The position numbers and the translations under genes are program-made. A model generated the notes under the pieces. That model did not search any database. It saw only the letters and a program-made list of their open reading frames with translations, and was not told the DNA's origin. This document shows positions 32,591 through 45,599 of a stretch of DNA of 64,000 nucleotides, in pieces. How positions within the stretch are numbered: the stretch's first letter is position 1; every line of letters starts with the position of its first letter. This DNA comes from Cololabis saira (taxonomy: Eukaryota > Chordata > Actinopteri > Beloniformes > Belonidae): NCBI RefSeq assembly GCF_033807715.1, contig NC_084599.1, positions 29,259,625 to 29,323,624 on the forward strand, written 5' to 3'.

Positions 32591-35525
32591 CTTTTCATCT
32601 TTACTCTATTTGAATGTGTGTTTAGCTCATACTGTTATTGCATTGAACTTGTACTTGTTTTTGATACAAGCACTTTGCTCAACTCACGTTGTTGAAATGT
32701 GCTCTTGTAAATAAAGTTTTTTCACCTAGTTCTGCTTTCATGGTTCACTCACAGAAGTTTATAGCAGTCCTATGTTTGTGCTGCCTCCCTGATGGTTTTT
32801 AGTACCACTATTTAAGTACTTTATTTAACCTGACGAGGTGCTTGAGACCACAAGTTGCTCAAAGACATCTAAATATTCAGACAGGAGTCGGAAGATACAT
32901 TTCACAATCTCTATTCTCATTAACTGTGCTGAAATGGAAATATAATGAATAAGAAGTTATGTCATTTGACGCTGTTTGAGCCAACAGACCGTTGACTCAG
33001 AGGGGAAATCACACCTGTGGTCTTCATAAGCTCACATCCTTTATCTAGAACCCAACCGTCAGTACCAGCAGTAACGTTTAAATGGAAAGGAGGTGTGAGA
33101 GAGTGCACAAATACAGAGCTGTTCAAGTCATCTGTTTGACAAGAAAAACTGCCTGATGTTTCCACTGACGTTACTCTCAGACTTTACCGACATGTGTCAT
33201 AAGCATCATACCCCACTAAACATTTGACACAATCTTCACTTTTAAGTATTTCCAAAGGATCGATTATCGCGTGCAGCAGCGTAGAAAAAGGCTTTAGCAG
33301 CTGGTTTGTATATGGTGCCAAGCCCTTCACTTCTCCTTCTTTTCGTCAGCTGCAGTCGCTCTTTCTCTTCCTGCCTGCTTGTGCGTTACTTAGTGTGTTC
33401 GACTCGTAAAGGGCAGGAATTGGAGACAGGTGTAAGAGTGGCTTAGCCACCAGCTGTTCCTCATCCACTGCTGCCACACGACCCAGATCTACCACAACCC
33501 TCTGCCAAGTGGTTGACTCCACTCTTTTATGAAGTCTTATTTCGTTAGCTGACAATTCGTCAAGTTTCTTTTGATTCCCCAATAGCCTTCTTTGGCTGTG
33601 GTTCACTCAGGCCTCTTGCCTGCCTAAGTTTCCAAATAAAGGCATGTTTCAGGATCTGCCTGTCTGATCCTAACGTCAGAGCTTTCATTTTTGAACTCAG
33701 GAGGTGCAACATTAAAAACCAGAGCTTGGTCTCCATTGTGTCGGTTTTAGCTCTGGGTTTCTGGTTGCCCCAGCTGTGAGATTTGGCCAAGTGAAAATGA
33801 CCCAAAGCTCACTGAAGCTTTCAACCAAACGAGCCAATCAAGGTGTTACCTTGGAACAGCAGCCGCTTCTTAAGCAACACAAAAGTAAAATAAAGGTTAA
33901 GTCACTTTTATGATGTATGAGATTCACTCTTGTTTGGTCGTCTCTCGTCTTCTCATTTGTCTTTACTTTCTTGGATCTCTTAAAGCCCATTTTCACTGAG
34001 CGGTTCAGTACGGTCCGGTACTGTATTTTGTGTTTCGATTATAAAATGGTCCCCTTAAACCGGACCATACCTTACCGTTTTTGGGCCCCCGTTGTTTGTA
34101 GGTCCAGAGAAAAATGGCACGGTACGACAAGGGCAGAGCTACTGCCGTCATGCGATACAATCGTTGATTGGTGAACAGAAAACGTCACTAAGCACAACAA
34201 AAGCAAGTGTGAAACCAGCATGAGAGTTTGTAAACACTTTGCCGCCCGAAATCTTCTCTCAAACAACGTGGCATGGATTGTCCAGACAAAGTTTGACAAA
34301 AAACGAGCTGCTGGATGACCTACATTGTTGATCTTGGTAGCGCCTCCAAGCGTTGCTTCCTTTGGGGCTCAGACTCTGGTCCACAAAGAAAGAAGGTCTC
34401 GGTCCAGTTCCAAATGAAGGAAGTGGAATACAACACAAGGCACTGAAGGCAAACGCACCGTAAACAAACGTGCATGTGGAGCGATTCCTTGCAAGATTGT
34501 CTCTCGCTCAGAGGTGGAGAGGAGATGAGGTGAAAAACCCCGGTAGAACAATGGTCAGATGAAAATATATCACAAGAGCAATGAGCAATAACGTTTGTAA
34601 ACCAACTAAGGGAGAAACAGCGCCGCATCAACCAACAGACAACATTTTCGTCTATGTTGTTTGTCTTGTCTCCCCCAATAAGAAGAGGGCAACGCTTCCT
34701 TTAAGATTCGGTTCTTTTGACAAACTTGGACCAGCTGAATGTTTTTTTGCCACTTTTTGATGATTGTAAAGACAGGTATTCTAGATTGCACTACCTAAAA
34801 TTAAATAAGTACTCCTTCAAATGAAACTGGAAGTAATATTTAAGGAAATTTTAAGCTGTCATATTGTTTTTTCAGAAGATAACACAATGTCCCGAGGTCA
34901 AAATGAAAGATCAGTGAAATATCACAGAGATGGAGCACAAAAGCTTCCTTCTTAATCGTGTTTTCATAACTCTGGTGAAGCAGGTGAAGTCAGACACTCA
35001 ATTCTTTTCTACCAGACTTGTCTGTGCAAAAAAAAAAAAAAGAAAAAGAAAAGAATAAAAAGTTTTTCCAGCTTCACACTACCCTCCTTTCAAGGTACCG
35101 GTACACCAAATACAGCATGACTTGAAGTCTGGTGGAGATAAACACTGAGAAGCTGGACTAAATCGTACTCGGATCTCTGACTGCTCACTAAGACGCATCT
35201 TTTCAGATGGCTCTTGTTATTCCTCTGACTAGACTTATATTTGTTACGCAGCATTTCTCTGAAGGGTGCAGCTTTGGCCGGGACGCGGCTGGCTAGAAGC
35301 ACCAGTCAGACATCTGCCGGTCTTATGTGTCTTTGACACAGGAGATGGGAAGGGTTTGTTGTGAAAAATTCTCCCGACAGCAGTCTGCTCAAGAGGTCAA
35401 AAGTTGATTTAGAATAGAATCTTTCTAAAATCTATTTTTTAGTCACTCTGGATGGTCTCATCTGAAATACTACATTCAGCAGACTTGAACTGACACATAA
35501 AACATTATCTGTGTAATATTGTAGC
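32591..35525. other. Intron with a possible second LINE tail and an old MITE edge
   Basis: 32640-32725 ends ctcttgtaaataaagttttt like an L2 tail. Near 33985-34080, ttttcactgagcggttcagt and the following tacggtccggtac resemble a MITE end, but no partner end was found. Minus frames 33346-33606 and 33560-33805 are contiguous in position but unrecognised. Confidence 0.35.
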
Positions 35526-35526
35526 A

Positions 35527-35568
<42 letters not shown>

Positions 35569-35569
35569 T
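35526..35569. repeat. (AAT)n microsatellite, left flank of the 35570 element
   Basis: About 14 AAT units directly abutting the element start. Confidence 0.95.
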
Positions 35570-36427
35570 AAAGCTGCAAGCAGCGATGAACGGGCCCTCA
35601 CACCCTTGTGCACGTTCAGGCGTGCTGCAGTGGAAGCTTGTATGACTTGCATGTAGATTCTTCAGGCCTGGACATTTAGCGGATGACACCACCCACGACT
35701 CTCTATATCAAACCATTCAAGTTAGGCAGAGAATAGGGACTATCAAATATCGACCAATAAGAAGAAGGGGTGTGGGTAATTTGCACCAATTATGTTCAAG
35801 GATTCAAAACCGAGTCAGATGAAACCACCCACGAGTCTTTATGTCAAACCATTCAAAAGTTATGGGAGAAAGTAGGAACTATCAAATAGTTGAACGATGA
35901 ACGGGGGGCGCTCATTTTGGCATCTATCGTCGCCACGGTAACGCTTTTGACTGAGAAAAGTAATGTGCATCGTCGCAGGATCGAGAGGCACATTTTGATG
36001 TATAACACACCTGGGTGCACGTTACGGTTTGGGCCGCATTAACGGCCGAAGAAATGGCATAAATTGCGCCAAAATTACACGATTAATTCAAAATGGCCGA
36101 CTTCCTGTTCAGTTTTGGCCATGGCGCCAAGAGACTTTTCTTTAAGTTGCGACATGATACAGGTGTGTATGTACGTCAAACCGTATTGTGGGGCTCGAGG
36201 CACGAAGTTTTCTAGGGGGCGCTGTTGAGCCATTAGGCCACGCCCATTGATGCAAACCATTAAATATCAAATTTATCGCCAGGCCTGGCTTGCGTGCAAA
36301 ATTTGGTGACTTTTGGGGCACGTTTAGGGGGGCAAAAAGGCCCTCCTTTCGTCGGAAGAAAAACGAGAATAAAAATAAAAACGAAAACGAGAACGATTCC
36401 TGCAGATACAATAGGGCCTTCGGGACC
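35570..36427. mobile_element. Interspersed fish repeat starting aaagctgcaagcagcgatga
   Basis: An 858-bp block between two AAT microsatellites. It starts aaagctgcaagcagcgatga followed by acgggccctc, and ends acaatagggccttcgggacc. I recognise this as a common fish interspersed repeat of unclear class. It has no obvious long inverted ends and no coding region. The tandem-like halves (accacccacgactct/accacccacgagtct, 35689 and 35824) suggest internal duplication. Confidence 0.6.
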
Positions 36428-36452
36428 TAATAATAATAATAATAATAATAAT
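36428..36452. repeat. (AAT)n microsatellite, right flank of the same element
   Basis: About 8 AAT units directly after ...gggacct. Confidence 0.9.
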
Positions 36453-37404
36453 ACGACACTGACATATGAATTGGTGTGATGTATTCAAGCCTCTTTACCG
36501 TCTGCTGTGATGAAGAGAGAGTCGAGGTAAAAGGCAAGACTCCGCTTACTTGTCGATCTATGCTCCTACTCTCACCTGTGGTCATGAATTATGGGTAGTT
36601 ACCAAAAATACAAGCAACTGAAATGAGTTTCCACTGTAGGGTGGCTGGATTGAGGGAGAGGTTTAGTCAAACTAGAGGGGCTCTGAGTGGAAACACGACT
36701 GCTTCTCATCAAGAGGAGCCGCTTCAGGTGGATGCCAACCACATCCCCGGGGAAACAGGTATATTCAATCATCTCTAGCATCCTTCAACCAGGTAATTCA
36801 CTATCCCTCCTTATGTGTAAAAACATGTCATGTGAACCTATCTTACTTTATCTCCAGGACGTTGAAACTTTGGTTGTTACTGTTATGGGGCTGTTATTAT
36901 TCCCATCTGTTCTTCTCAGTCCCAAAGAAGATCTTCTGAGAGGGATGCACATTAACAGTTCTATACATTCTTTTTACTCCGTAGCAAATTTTGTGAGTGA
37001 TCTATCGGTAAGACCCGCCCCTCAAATGCAGATGAGCTGATGGCTGTTGAGTATCAGTTGCACATGGACCAGAGCTCAGACGCCTGTACCTTTCAGCTCC
37101 TTTGACAAAAACTCGAATATCCTCAATGTTCATCTTTTTTATGGAGTTTATGGCAAAAAAAATGTAAAACAACATCACTGGGGTACTTGTAATACCAATT
37201 CCAGCAATTTGAGTAGATGAGCAGTGGCGCTTATTTTACTCATTTTTTCTAAATCTAAAAGAAACACAGCTGAATGTCTGCTTTGAATTAAGCAACGGTG
37301 TCTACATTTATTCTAAGATAAATCAAAGCAGCAGTGCTTTTAACTTTGCTAAAGTTAATCATCCACCTGAGATAATGGAGCTACCGAGAACCAGATGCAA
37401 AGGT
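36453..37404. other. Intron, nothing recognised
   Basis: The plus frame 36687-37040 (117 codons) has no signature or coherent splice sites. Confidence 0.5.
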
Positions 37405-37557
37405 ATAACTTCAGACCTACTGTTACCAACCAAATATCTTCATAACTTCAGATCTAGCACTAGATAGTTTATAGTAGATCTGAAATTATATCACTACACA
37501 ACTTCGGATCTATACTTGCTGTGTGTAGCACATTATGTGAAGTAGGCCTGAAGTTAT
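37405..37557. repeat. 153-bp inverted-repeat element
   Basis: ataacttcagacctac (37405-37420) pairs with gtaggcctgaagttat (37542-37557), 15 of 16 bases. Internal copies of the kind acttcagatct, agatctgaa and acttcggatct repeat the theme. It may be a very small MITE; no target duplication was resolved. Confidence 0.55.
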
Positions 37558-40500
37558 GCATTTCCAAATAAAACTAATTAACAGTAAATTAATTGAATCT
37601 TTCCCTGTGGCGCATAAATAATGCTGGTCTTATTGATACTGTAGGTCAATTCCTCATGAAGTGTCCAACTAATTCTCTGAAAACACAATCAACAACTTAT
37701 TCATTGTTTAAATGTTTTAGCACCTTTTAATTTCTGTATTGAATTATTGGGAAAGTCTAAACGCAGTTCAGGCAGAACATATACAGCTTCTATCGCTGAA
37801 AGTATAATAGCTTTTTCAGCTTCAAGCAGATTTATTGTGAAGTAAGCACTAAAGCCATGGCAACCACTTCCTAAGGCCCGGTGTAAACCCTACAGATTCA
37901 GATTCAGACCCTACAGTCTTCTAAACATGGTGCGACTGCTTGTCATGTGGTTAACATCAATTAAACTAGAATAAATAAACTGACTTGCACATCTGATACA
38001 ACAACCTAAAACATCAGTTTTGTAATGAATCGTCCTATTTCATCAAGATCGCCACACTTAGGTTCTACCAGGGGGTTAAGCTTCAATAGAGGCTTTTTTC
38101 TCAGATTTTAATCTGTACTACTACTTTTACTTTGTATTTCTTTTTCTAGTTACTCTCATTCATTCAAACACCTTTGAACCACTTGAGTATTAAAAGGTGG
38201 TCCATAAATTAATGCATTTACTTTGGATCTAATTTTCAGTCAGCTGTGTTCTATCATTTCTCATTTAAGATGGAAAAAATACATATCTACAGGATTTTAA
38301 AAAAGGTCACAATAAATTAGACTAAACATACCTTTCAAAGCTCTATAATGACGACGGAAAAAAAAGGCGATGTCATCGATCTTTAAAAACAGATTTTCAT
38401 TTGCATTCTGTTTCGGATTTTAATTCATGTTTGTTTGAAATGTGTTTTATATTTAATTTATGCTGGCACAGACACACAGCGAATGCTTTTTCTGCCTGAG
38501 GCCAAGTTTGCAGGGAGGGGGAGCAAGCCGTCCTGGTTTCATGTTTATCTGATGACAGATGGTTTAATTTCACATTAAATAAAAATACCATGAAAGTGCA
38601 GCTTATGAGTTTAGTTTTTGTCCATTTAGATTTTGCTGAATGGTGGTGAGGATGTATAAAAGTGGTTATATTCTATTATTAACAATCACTTCCATTATTG
38701 TCTTTCGCGTAGGGAAAATTCAGTGCAATAAGCGTGAAATCGGCAGAGTCATTTTTCTCATAACTATAATTTAAAACGTGTTTATTGAACAGGCTCGACT
38801 TGGGCATTAATTGAAGCAATGAAAGAAATAAAAGGTGTGCAACGTACACTGAACTAATGTGGTTAAACAACAGTTAGACCACAGACGTGAACGTGCTCTG
38901 AACCAAAAACATGCCCAAAATATGGCTCTGAGCCAAATAAAATTGTTTAGGTGATCAAAAACAACATTTGCACTTTATCTCGCCATTTATCATGAGTACA
39001 TTAAGGAGCGCCGTTGAGGTCAGACTGAAGTAAGAACTTTCGCGGCAGTGACGGATCAGTTACGAAGTGGTTTTGATGGCAGAAATCCACTTGGAAATGA
39101 TTATTCAGAAAATAAAACTTTAGAGGGTTTTTGACTGTCAAAAACACTGATTGACTTGCATTGATTAGTCGAGTGAGCATTACACCTGCTCCGAAAGAAC
39201 ACCAACTATAGCAAGAACTTGTGATTGATGTGAACAGAAGAAAAAGTCATGAAAAGGTTCTCTAAATTAATTTACATGCACGAAAAAAGCGATGATAGAA
39301 TCAGCAGGTAAACTGAGCTGTTTTAATTGAACTGTCTGATGCGTGGCTCTTTGTCTTCTTTAATGGGGGATATGACCTGATTACAAAATGAATAAATAAA
39401 TGAAATGTTACCCACTTCTACTGCTTTATGCAAGATTAAATATCTATATTTGTCGGTGTTTCTAGCTGCAACACGGTTTGAAACTATTATATATCTTGTT
39501 ATAATATATCATAACAAGAAGATATTAGACCACAGTAAGAACCAGCAGCACTGCAAACAGGTCATAACCACATTAGACTAGTCTCTTACGCTCACAGAGA
39601 CGTGTTAATCGATCAAATGTCTAGATTAAACACTATGAGAAATGCTGATGAATCTCTGCACAAACACCCTTGACTTTGGTCTCTTTTAATAATACTCAAT
39701 CTAGTACCAGCTCACACAAGCATCCATCTCCAATGATAGTTTAATGGGCTTGTGCCTTCGTGACCTCCAGAATGCTCTTAAATGTGTGTTTACAGACAAG
39801 ACGGAAAAGTGAGACCTTTAAGCAGAATTGTGACCTTCTCCTTCCTCGACTGACCCACAGGCTGTGGAAGTGGACGTGGAAAAAGTTTGCTCTCAACTTT
39901 CATTAAATCACTCATGATTTTTGCTCAGTGCATTTCCTCCTGGACTTCTGCAGATAAAAAAAACATCAGACATTCGTCATAACTTGAACCAAAAACACGA
40001 GCTTGTTATTTTCTGATGTAAAGCAGACGCAAGCTGGCTGTTTTCAGTCACAAGGAATGAGAAAGTTCAACATTAAAAGTCTAAACAGAAACTCTCAGCC
40101 CGAGACAATCGGTCCATCTGGTGCTATTGCTATAGGAACCTTTCTCAATATTTGACCTGCGCTGGCCTGCTGAACACCTTAGGCTCAAAACAAGACCTTC
40201 TCTTTCATTGCAAGAACAATGGGGTCTATTGAGATGACACCATTTCCGACGTCAACAATATCATGATTTCCCAGGGTTACCTTCTCACCAGACAATGGAC
40301 CTTTATTGCCACAGCCATCCCATGACACTAATTTTGAAGATGTGAAAAATCAGTTTCTGCTAGTGATGAAACCATCCCCATTCCTCATTGCATTCTGGAA
40401 AAAATGTGCGTAGTTCGGTTTTCTTGACTTCATCTGACCCAAAAATCACAGTCACAACAACTGCTGAAATGACTTCTGAATTCCAGCCTTTGTCTTTGTT

Positions 40501-40576
40501 TACTGTTCAAGACCAAAAACCCATAAATCCTAACAATGTGAGGCAAACGCCACGTACTTCTAAGCACAGATACTAC
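37558..40576. other. Intron next to the upstream first exon, nothing recognised
   Basis: AT-rich, apparently unique. A small hairpin-like run (atatcttgttat...ataacaagaagatat) lies at about 39490-39525. Confidence 0.5.
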
Positions 40577-40824
40577 CTGGGTGTGTGGGCCAAGGTGAAG
40601 CGGCGCTGCAGAGCGATGCTGCGGTTCACGAGGAGCTTGCGGAACAGCAGCGGCGAGTGACGAGGGGAGTTCCTGGGAGAGTTCCTGGGAGAGTCACGGG
40701 GGGACATCCTGGGGGATCCGCAGGGCGACCCGGACTGCGACTGTGGCTTCAGCTTGATGGGCTGAGTGCTACTGAGCGGGAAGGAGCATGCCTCCTCAGA
40801 GCTCTCCCACGGGGCTCCACTCAT
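40577..40824 (-). CDS. pde4c: pde4c isoform-specific N-terminal exon (SPR repeats, LFRKLLVN...QRRFT)
   Basis: On the minus strand, 82 codons plus AG precede a gtagta donor. AG|T joins exon 5062 as Ser-FDVENG, keeping frame across a 35.5-kb intron. The peptide starts MSGAPWESSEEACSF. Around residues 33-58 it has a run of SPR-type repeats (SPRMSPRDSPRNSPRNSPR). It ends LFRKLLVNRSIALQRRFTLAHTP. The repeats plus LFRKLLVN-SI-QRRFT-AH match the N-terminal exon I remember for long human PDE4C, and are related to PDE4B3 and PDE4D5 ends. SP/PR repeats offer proline-directed kinase sites. ATG at 40824 is taken as start, but the frame stays open upstream and an acceptor-like tract ending acacag (exon from 40828) sits just before it, so a further 5' exon is possible. 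Confidence 0.9.
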
Positions 40825-41200
40825 GCTGCTGTGTAAGGGTTTAAAGAAAACTTTCCTCTTATGCCGATGTATTGTGCAGCCCCGTATGGTCCGAGTCTTT
40901 CATCTCAGAGCGGCACAACTCTTTACGGAAATTAAAAATAACTCACAAGCTCGTCTGGTAAGGGTGCACTTCAAACTCTGAGACACTTGAGTCCCTAAAT
41001 GCTGCAGACCTTCCAACTTGAGAGTCTTGATCACCTTTCTGGTCTGAGCCTGTTGATGGACGCGGACATGAGTGCAGCAGGGAGCCCTCCCCTCGGGAGA
41101 AAGCCGTGTTTACACAGCACTGAGCTCTGCCTAAATATGGCCAGGCCTGAATTATAGCGTTGTTAGCTCATGCCGCGGGTGAGCTAGCTGTGTCCGCCAC
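40825..41200 (-). promoter_or_regulatory. 5' flank of the upstream pde4c first exon
   Basis: GC-richer sequence directly upstream of ATG 40824, containing a CArG-like ctaaatatgg near 41131 (plus strand) and several CpGs around 41060-41110 and 41170-41350. An acceptor-like tract (ctttaaacccttacacag, minus strand) ends at 40829, so part of this block may be intron rather than 5' UTR. The exact start site is unknown. Confidence 0.35.
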
Positions 41201-44129
41201 TTCCAAGAGTGAATTGGAAAGCAGCAAGGGGGCACCGGTTTACATCTGTTTCCCTCCACGACTCATCGGGGGAACCGACATTAACCGGGGGTCGCAGCTC
41301 TGCTTGTAGACAAATGCCAGAGCTGCGCTGCGCCGAGAGCCCGCAGCTTAAACAGATTTTCACTAAGCTGGTCACTGAGGCCCCACTCTGTCTAAAAACA
41401 GAGCCTGCTTGAGATAAAAGATAACAGGAATCCTGTAAATGTCACTTTAACTTTTACTGCTATCTCAAGTGAATAGTGCTTTCCCAGCGGGGCAGAGAAG
41501 AGATGGAAAAACAGCATCTCGTCTCCGACACACAGAGAGTCAGCAGCTTTCCTCGCCCCAAAACACAACCTTGTGAATTCAGCCAAAACACACAATCTGA
41601 CATCCAAAATCTGTTTGTAACCAAACATTTCAATGATAAGTAGGCTTCTAATACATACTGCATGTACCTTACATGCACCTAATCTACTTAAATCAAACAA
41701 TAAAAAGGACAAGTTCAACATGGTATCAATTTCAGACATTCAAAGTTGCCCTCTGGGATTGTTTGACAGGGATGCATGTTCAAATATTTAACAACTGAAA
41801 CACATACAGTAAGTAGTAGACACAAGCAAATACGAGGCTGGGACATTGCGACTGCGATTTATAACTGCTTTACCCAGGATTTAAATAGATATACAAGTAT
41901 TCAAAAGACAATTGCCATTCTTTTCACCCTTGTGAAAATGTCTTTTGTACGTGTTAAGTGTTTCCTGTTGTTCTGCTTCTGCACCGCCATTATCAGAATA
42001 GCTATCAATCAGGGGTTTTATGTGGATGAGCTCTGGGTTTCTGTGGGTAAAGCTTTTTTTTTCTCCAGTTACAGTCACGAAAACATGTGACCTGCCCAAA
42101 CTAAGCAGTCTAAAACAGCAAATGCTGAAGCTTTTGGAAGATACCAAGAGACACCCAATGATGGAGTGAATAATGAGAATAATGCTTAAAACCCATGACT
42201 AATACGATTAACGTCTTAATGGTAAGTCAGACAACAAATGCCGGTACTAATTATTCACTTTCTCCATCGATTTAATTAATGATATTTTGTCAAAGTCGTT
42301 GCATACAGAATGCTGAGTCTGGGATGTGATGCGGCGGTCGCTGGCGGACTGCTTTAGTTCAGGACGGGTCAGGAGGGGTCACAAAAACACAGCTGCCGAA
42401 TTAAGTGCTGCCAAAAGAGGCCAGTAGGTGGCTCCCACATTCAATTACATGCACACAGGCATAGGGCGGCAAAATGTCACCTCATCCTGTGGGGTTTGGA
42501 CAAATTCGCATTTACATCATCTGTTTTTCAGTGAAAAATAATCTGCTGTGGTACCCAGCAGCTTCACAGCGAAGCTCCAGCCTGTGACACCCCAAGAGAG
42601 GGCTTTCTTTGAAATGTTAACCCTGGAGACAGTGCACGTGATTTGCTGACAGTCTGTCATCACACCTTTACCGGCATGCCTGAGTTGGAGAATATAATTG
42701 TGAAAGATAAATCTGCAAACCACATGGGCTCAGTCATTCAATAGATCCCCATTACGAGTGTGTGGGGAGCAAACACTGAACTGAATGTGTTGTCTTTATG
42801 TGACTAACGCTGGGATATGTGGAATTATTTATCAGACTGAGTCACGTGACCTCCCTACTCCCACCAGATCAAACACAAACACAAAAATTCACTTTAGAAC
42901 ACACAAAGAGCTGAAAAGCTTTTTGGAATAAAAAATACTCGTGCTTCTGTCAATTAAGCTCCAGTATCCGTAGGTGTGATCGTACCACGCTGGCCATCGC
43001 ACATCCAAGGACTTCTCTTGTAAGAGCCACAACTTAACCACACGGCTACTGATTCATTCAATGGACACACATCTCTTTATACTTTCAGCGGCAGTTCTTA
43101 TTGCATTTCTCTCAAGGCTGGATTTTTAATAAAAAGAGGATTCCCAATAAAGAAGTATTTTTCAACAGTAAAGCCCCCGTAATGAATGACTCTTCACGAG
43201 GTGGAGGTGGTGCAGTGTGGAGATAGTGAAAGACTTGCTGTCACAGATGCTGTCGGGAGATGTGACAGTTATTTGCATAGAAATGCATCTAGAGGAAGGC
43301 AGCTGCTCCAAACAATGACACAGTCAAAAAAGTGTGTCATTGTGCCAAGAAGTATGATTAGTTATAATAAAAACAGCTGCGTTTCTTTCTTTCTTCAGAC
43401 TGTATAATACTTTGTAAACACATAAACTGAGAAGGGAATGTTGTGCCTTCATGGGATTTGCTGCTATAAAAGCTGTACCACTGAAAGAATGCTTAAAGAA
43501 CAGTAAGTATAAGTTATTAACTACACAGCTAAGTAGTATTAAAAAATAAAAAGGGCTAAAAGACTTTTCATCACTTTGTTGAACGTATGCTTTCTTGTAC
43601 TTGTAACAGCGTACTTTAGAGGCAGCCAGCAATCAGGGCAATCAGGGCAAGCTGAGCAGCGAAAACAGTCTTTAACAAAAAAAAAGGTGTCTAAGGTTTT
43701 AGTCACATTACAGTATGACATCATTGTTTTCCATGCATCGCTCATTATTTTTTACGTACTTGCACCATGTCTGTGTAAACAGATTTTCCGCAGCAACAAA
43801 GCAAAAATTCTTCAGAAAAAAATAAAATAAAAACCTCAGACGGTCTTTTCTTGTCTTCTGTAAAATCATCATCATTAAGGTGTCTAAATGACAGACAGAA
43901 ATTACAATGGCTCATGCCACAAAGTTATTGTTTGCAGTTGAGAAGAATTAAAGCCCTCATTTTCCAAAGGCCACAACAGCGTTGCTGGAAAACATGATAA
44001 TGTCACTGCTGAGCTCCAAGTATTTTAACTTTAGTCCTTTTTTTAACTGCTTAAAACAAAAAAAAGCAACAAAAAGTCAAGATATTGAACGAAATGTTTT
44101 CCATCATTGACAACCCAAACCAACCTCTC
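41201..44129. other. Sequence upstream of pde4c, nothing recognised
   Basis: The first few hundred bases are GC-richer (41210-41360), then AT-rich. ORFs at 41392-42147 lack signatures. A further 5' exon of pde4c could hide here; none was identified. Confidence 0.45.
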
Positions 44130-44465
44130 CACTTCTGTGCCATTGGTACCGGTGCAGGAAATCCCACCTACCTCGGCCCATCACACTTTACAACAATTCT
44201 GTCCAACAGAGAACATTCTTGAGCTCTGTATCTCTTTATAGTTATTATTTTATTTTATTTATAAATGCCATTTTCGCACAGCTTGATGTGATTTTGTATA
44301 GTTTCAGTCACAGGTACCTAGTATTTCTTAGTCTTATACTGTGTATAATTTATATAGTTTTAATAGTTTTATGTACATCCTGCACCTTTCATGCTTAACC
44401 ATGCTCCTGTGACGCCAGAATTCCCCTGTTGGGATGAATAAATCTATTTATCCATCCATCTGTCT
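44130..44465 (+). mobile_element. Rex1/CR1-type LINE 3' end
   Basis: LINE C-terminal-like SHFTTILSNREHS is seen at about 44183-44220, then a 3' UTR with gttgggatgaataaatctat and a (ATCC/ATCT) tail at 44448-44463. Strongly 5'-truncated. Confidence 0.6.
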
Positions 44466-45599
44466 AAAAGATTATAAAATGTTTTGTTTTTTTGATGGAA
44501 AAATTAAATTAACAGAAACATTAATGAGAAACTTGGGGGAAGAGGACATATTAGAGAAATGTCGCATTTTGGGAAGAAGAAACACATACAAATAATCCTC
44601 ATGTTCGCTCACTTTTCCAATTTGATGTGTTTCCAACACATCAAATTCAGAGACTGAATTCAGTGACTCTTCACTCGCACCATCTCGACTGGTGCAACTG
44701 TAAAGTGATAATTAGTGTTATTCTCTTCACCTGTCAGCACGTTTTACAGTATGCTGCAGCTGTTGGAAAGATGTAAATGTGCCCAATTTCTTTAGAGTTT
44801 CTTGAGAAGAAAAACAACAACTAAGTGCTGTTTAACATTTCTGTAATGAGCATATGTAACATACTGACTTCAGAGGAAGTCACAGCATGACTGGAAAACT
44901 GCATTCCTATCACTCCTCTTAAAAACATATATCTCAACTTTAGTTTTAAAATAAACAAATTAGTGCATTCAGAACAAATTGGCAAGTCCATAAGAATAAA
45001 AACAGAGCAGGGTAGGGAGGCAAAAGTTGAGAGCCATTTCTCAACTCAAACACTAAAATCATTTCTGACTGTGATTATATATATGTGATTATATTATATT
45101 ATATTATATTATATTTCCTCAGTGAGTTGCTGCTTTTATTTACATACAATATATACAATATATTATATGGATGTATTTTGTCCAGAGCAATACTTCATAT
45201 CAAAGAGGAGCAGTCCAACATAGCACTCACTTTTTGTCTTCACTTATCTTTACTCAAGGTCAGGATCTCATACTTCTATTGCAATAAAAAAAAATCTAAT
45301 AAAAGGTTTGGGGATGAGAACTAGCACCTACTGATCTAGGATCATGGTTCCAAGTCAGAAAAGAGTGGAGCGCCATTATTAGAGGATCTCTGGGTGTTGT
45401 TCAGGAGTGAGGGATGAAGGGATTGGGAGACTGAGAGGCAGATCAGTTCATTTTCTGCAATAATGGAGACTTGCCACTGGTTGTGATGAACAGGAAAGAC
45501 TGGCTGTTTACTATGTTCCTACTTTCAAGGCTATGCTCTCAAACTGTAGATAGTGACTGAAAAATTAAGATAGCGGAACCTATCGGTTAAAATGAGTCC
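44466..45599. other. Upstream sequence with a short (ATATT)n run
   Basis: (TTATA)n-type repeat at about 45089-45115; otherwise AT-rich with no recognised feature. Confidence 0.5.

Noticed and set aside
33346..33805. Two adjoining minus-strand frames (81 and 86 codons) as a gene
   Set aside because: No family signature, no splice logic and a frame break between them; probably chance or decayed repeat.
33985..34080. Possible MITE with tacggtccggtac ends
   Set aside because: No matching opposite end or target duplication could be located by eye.
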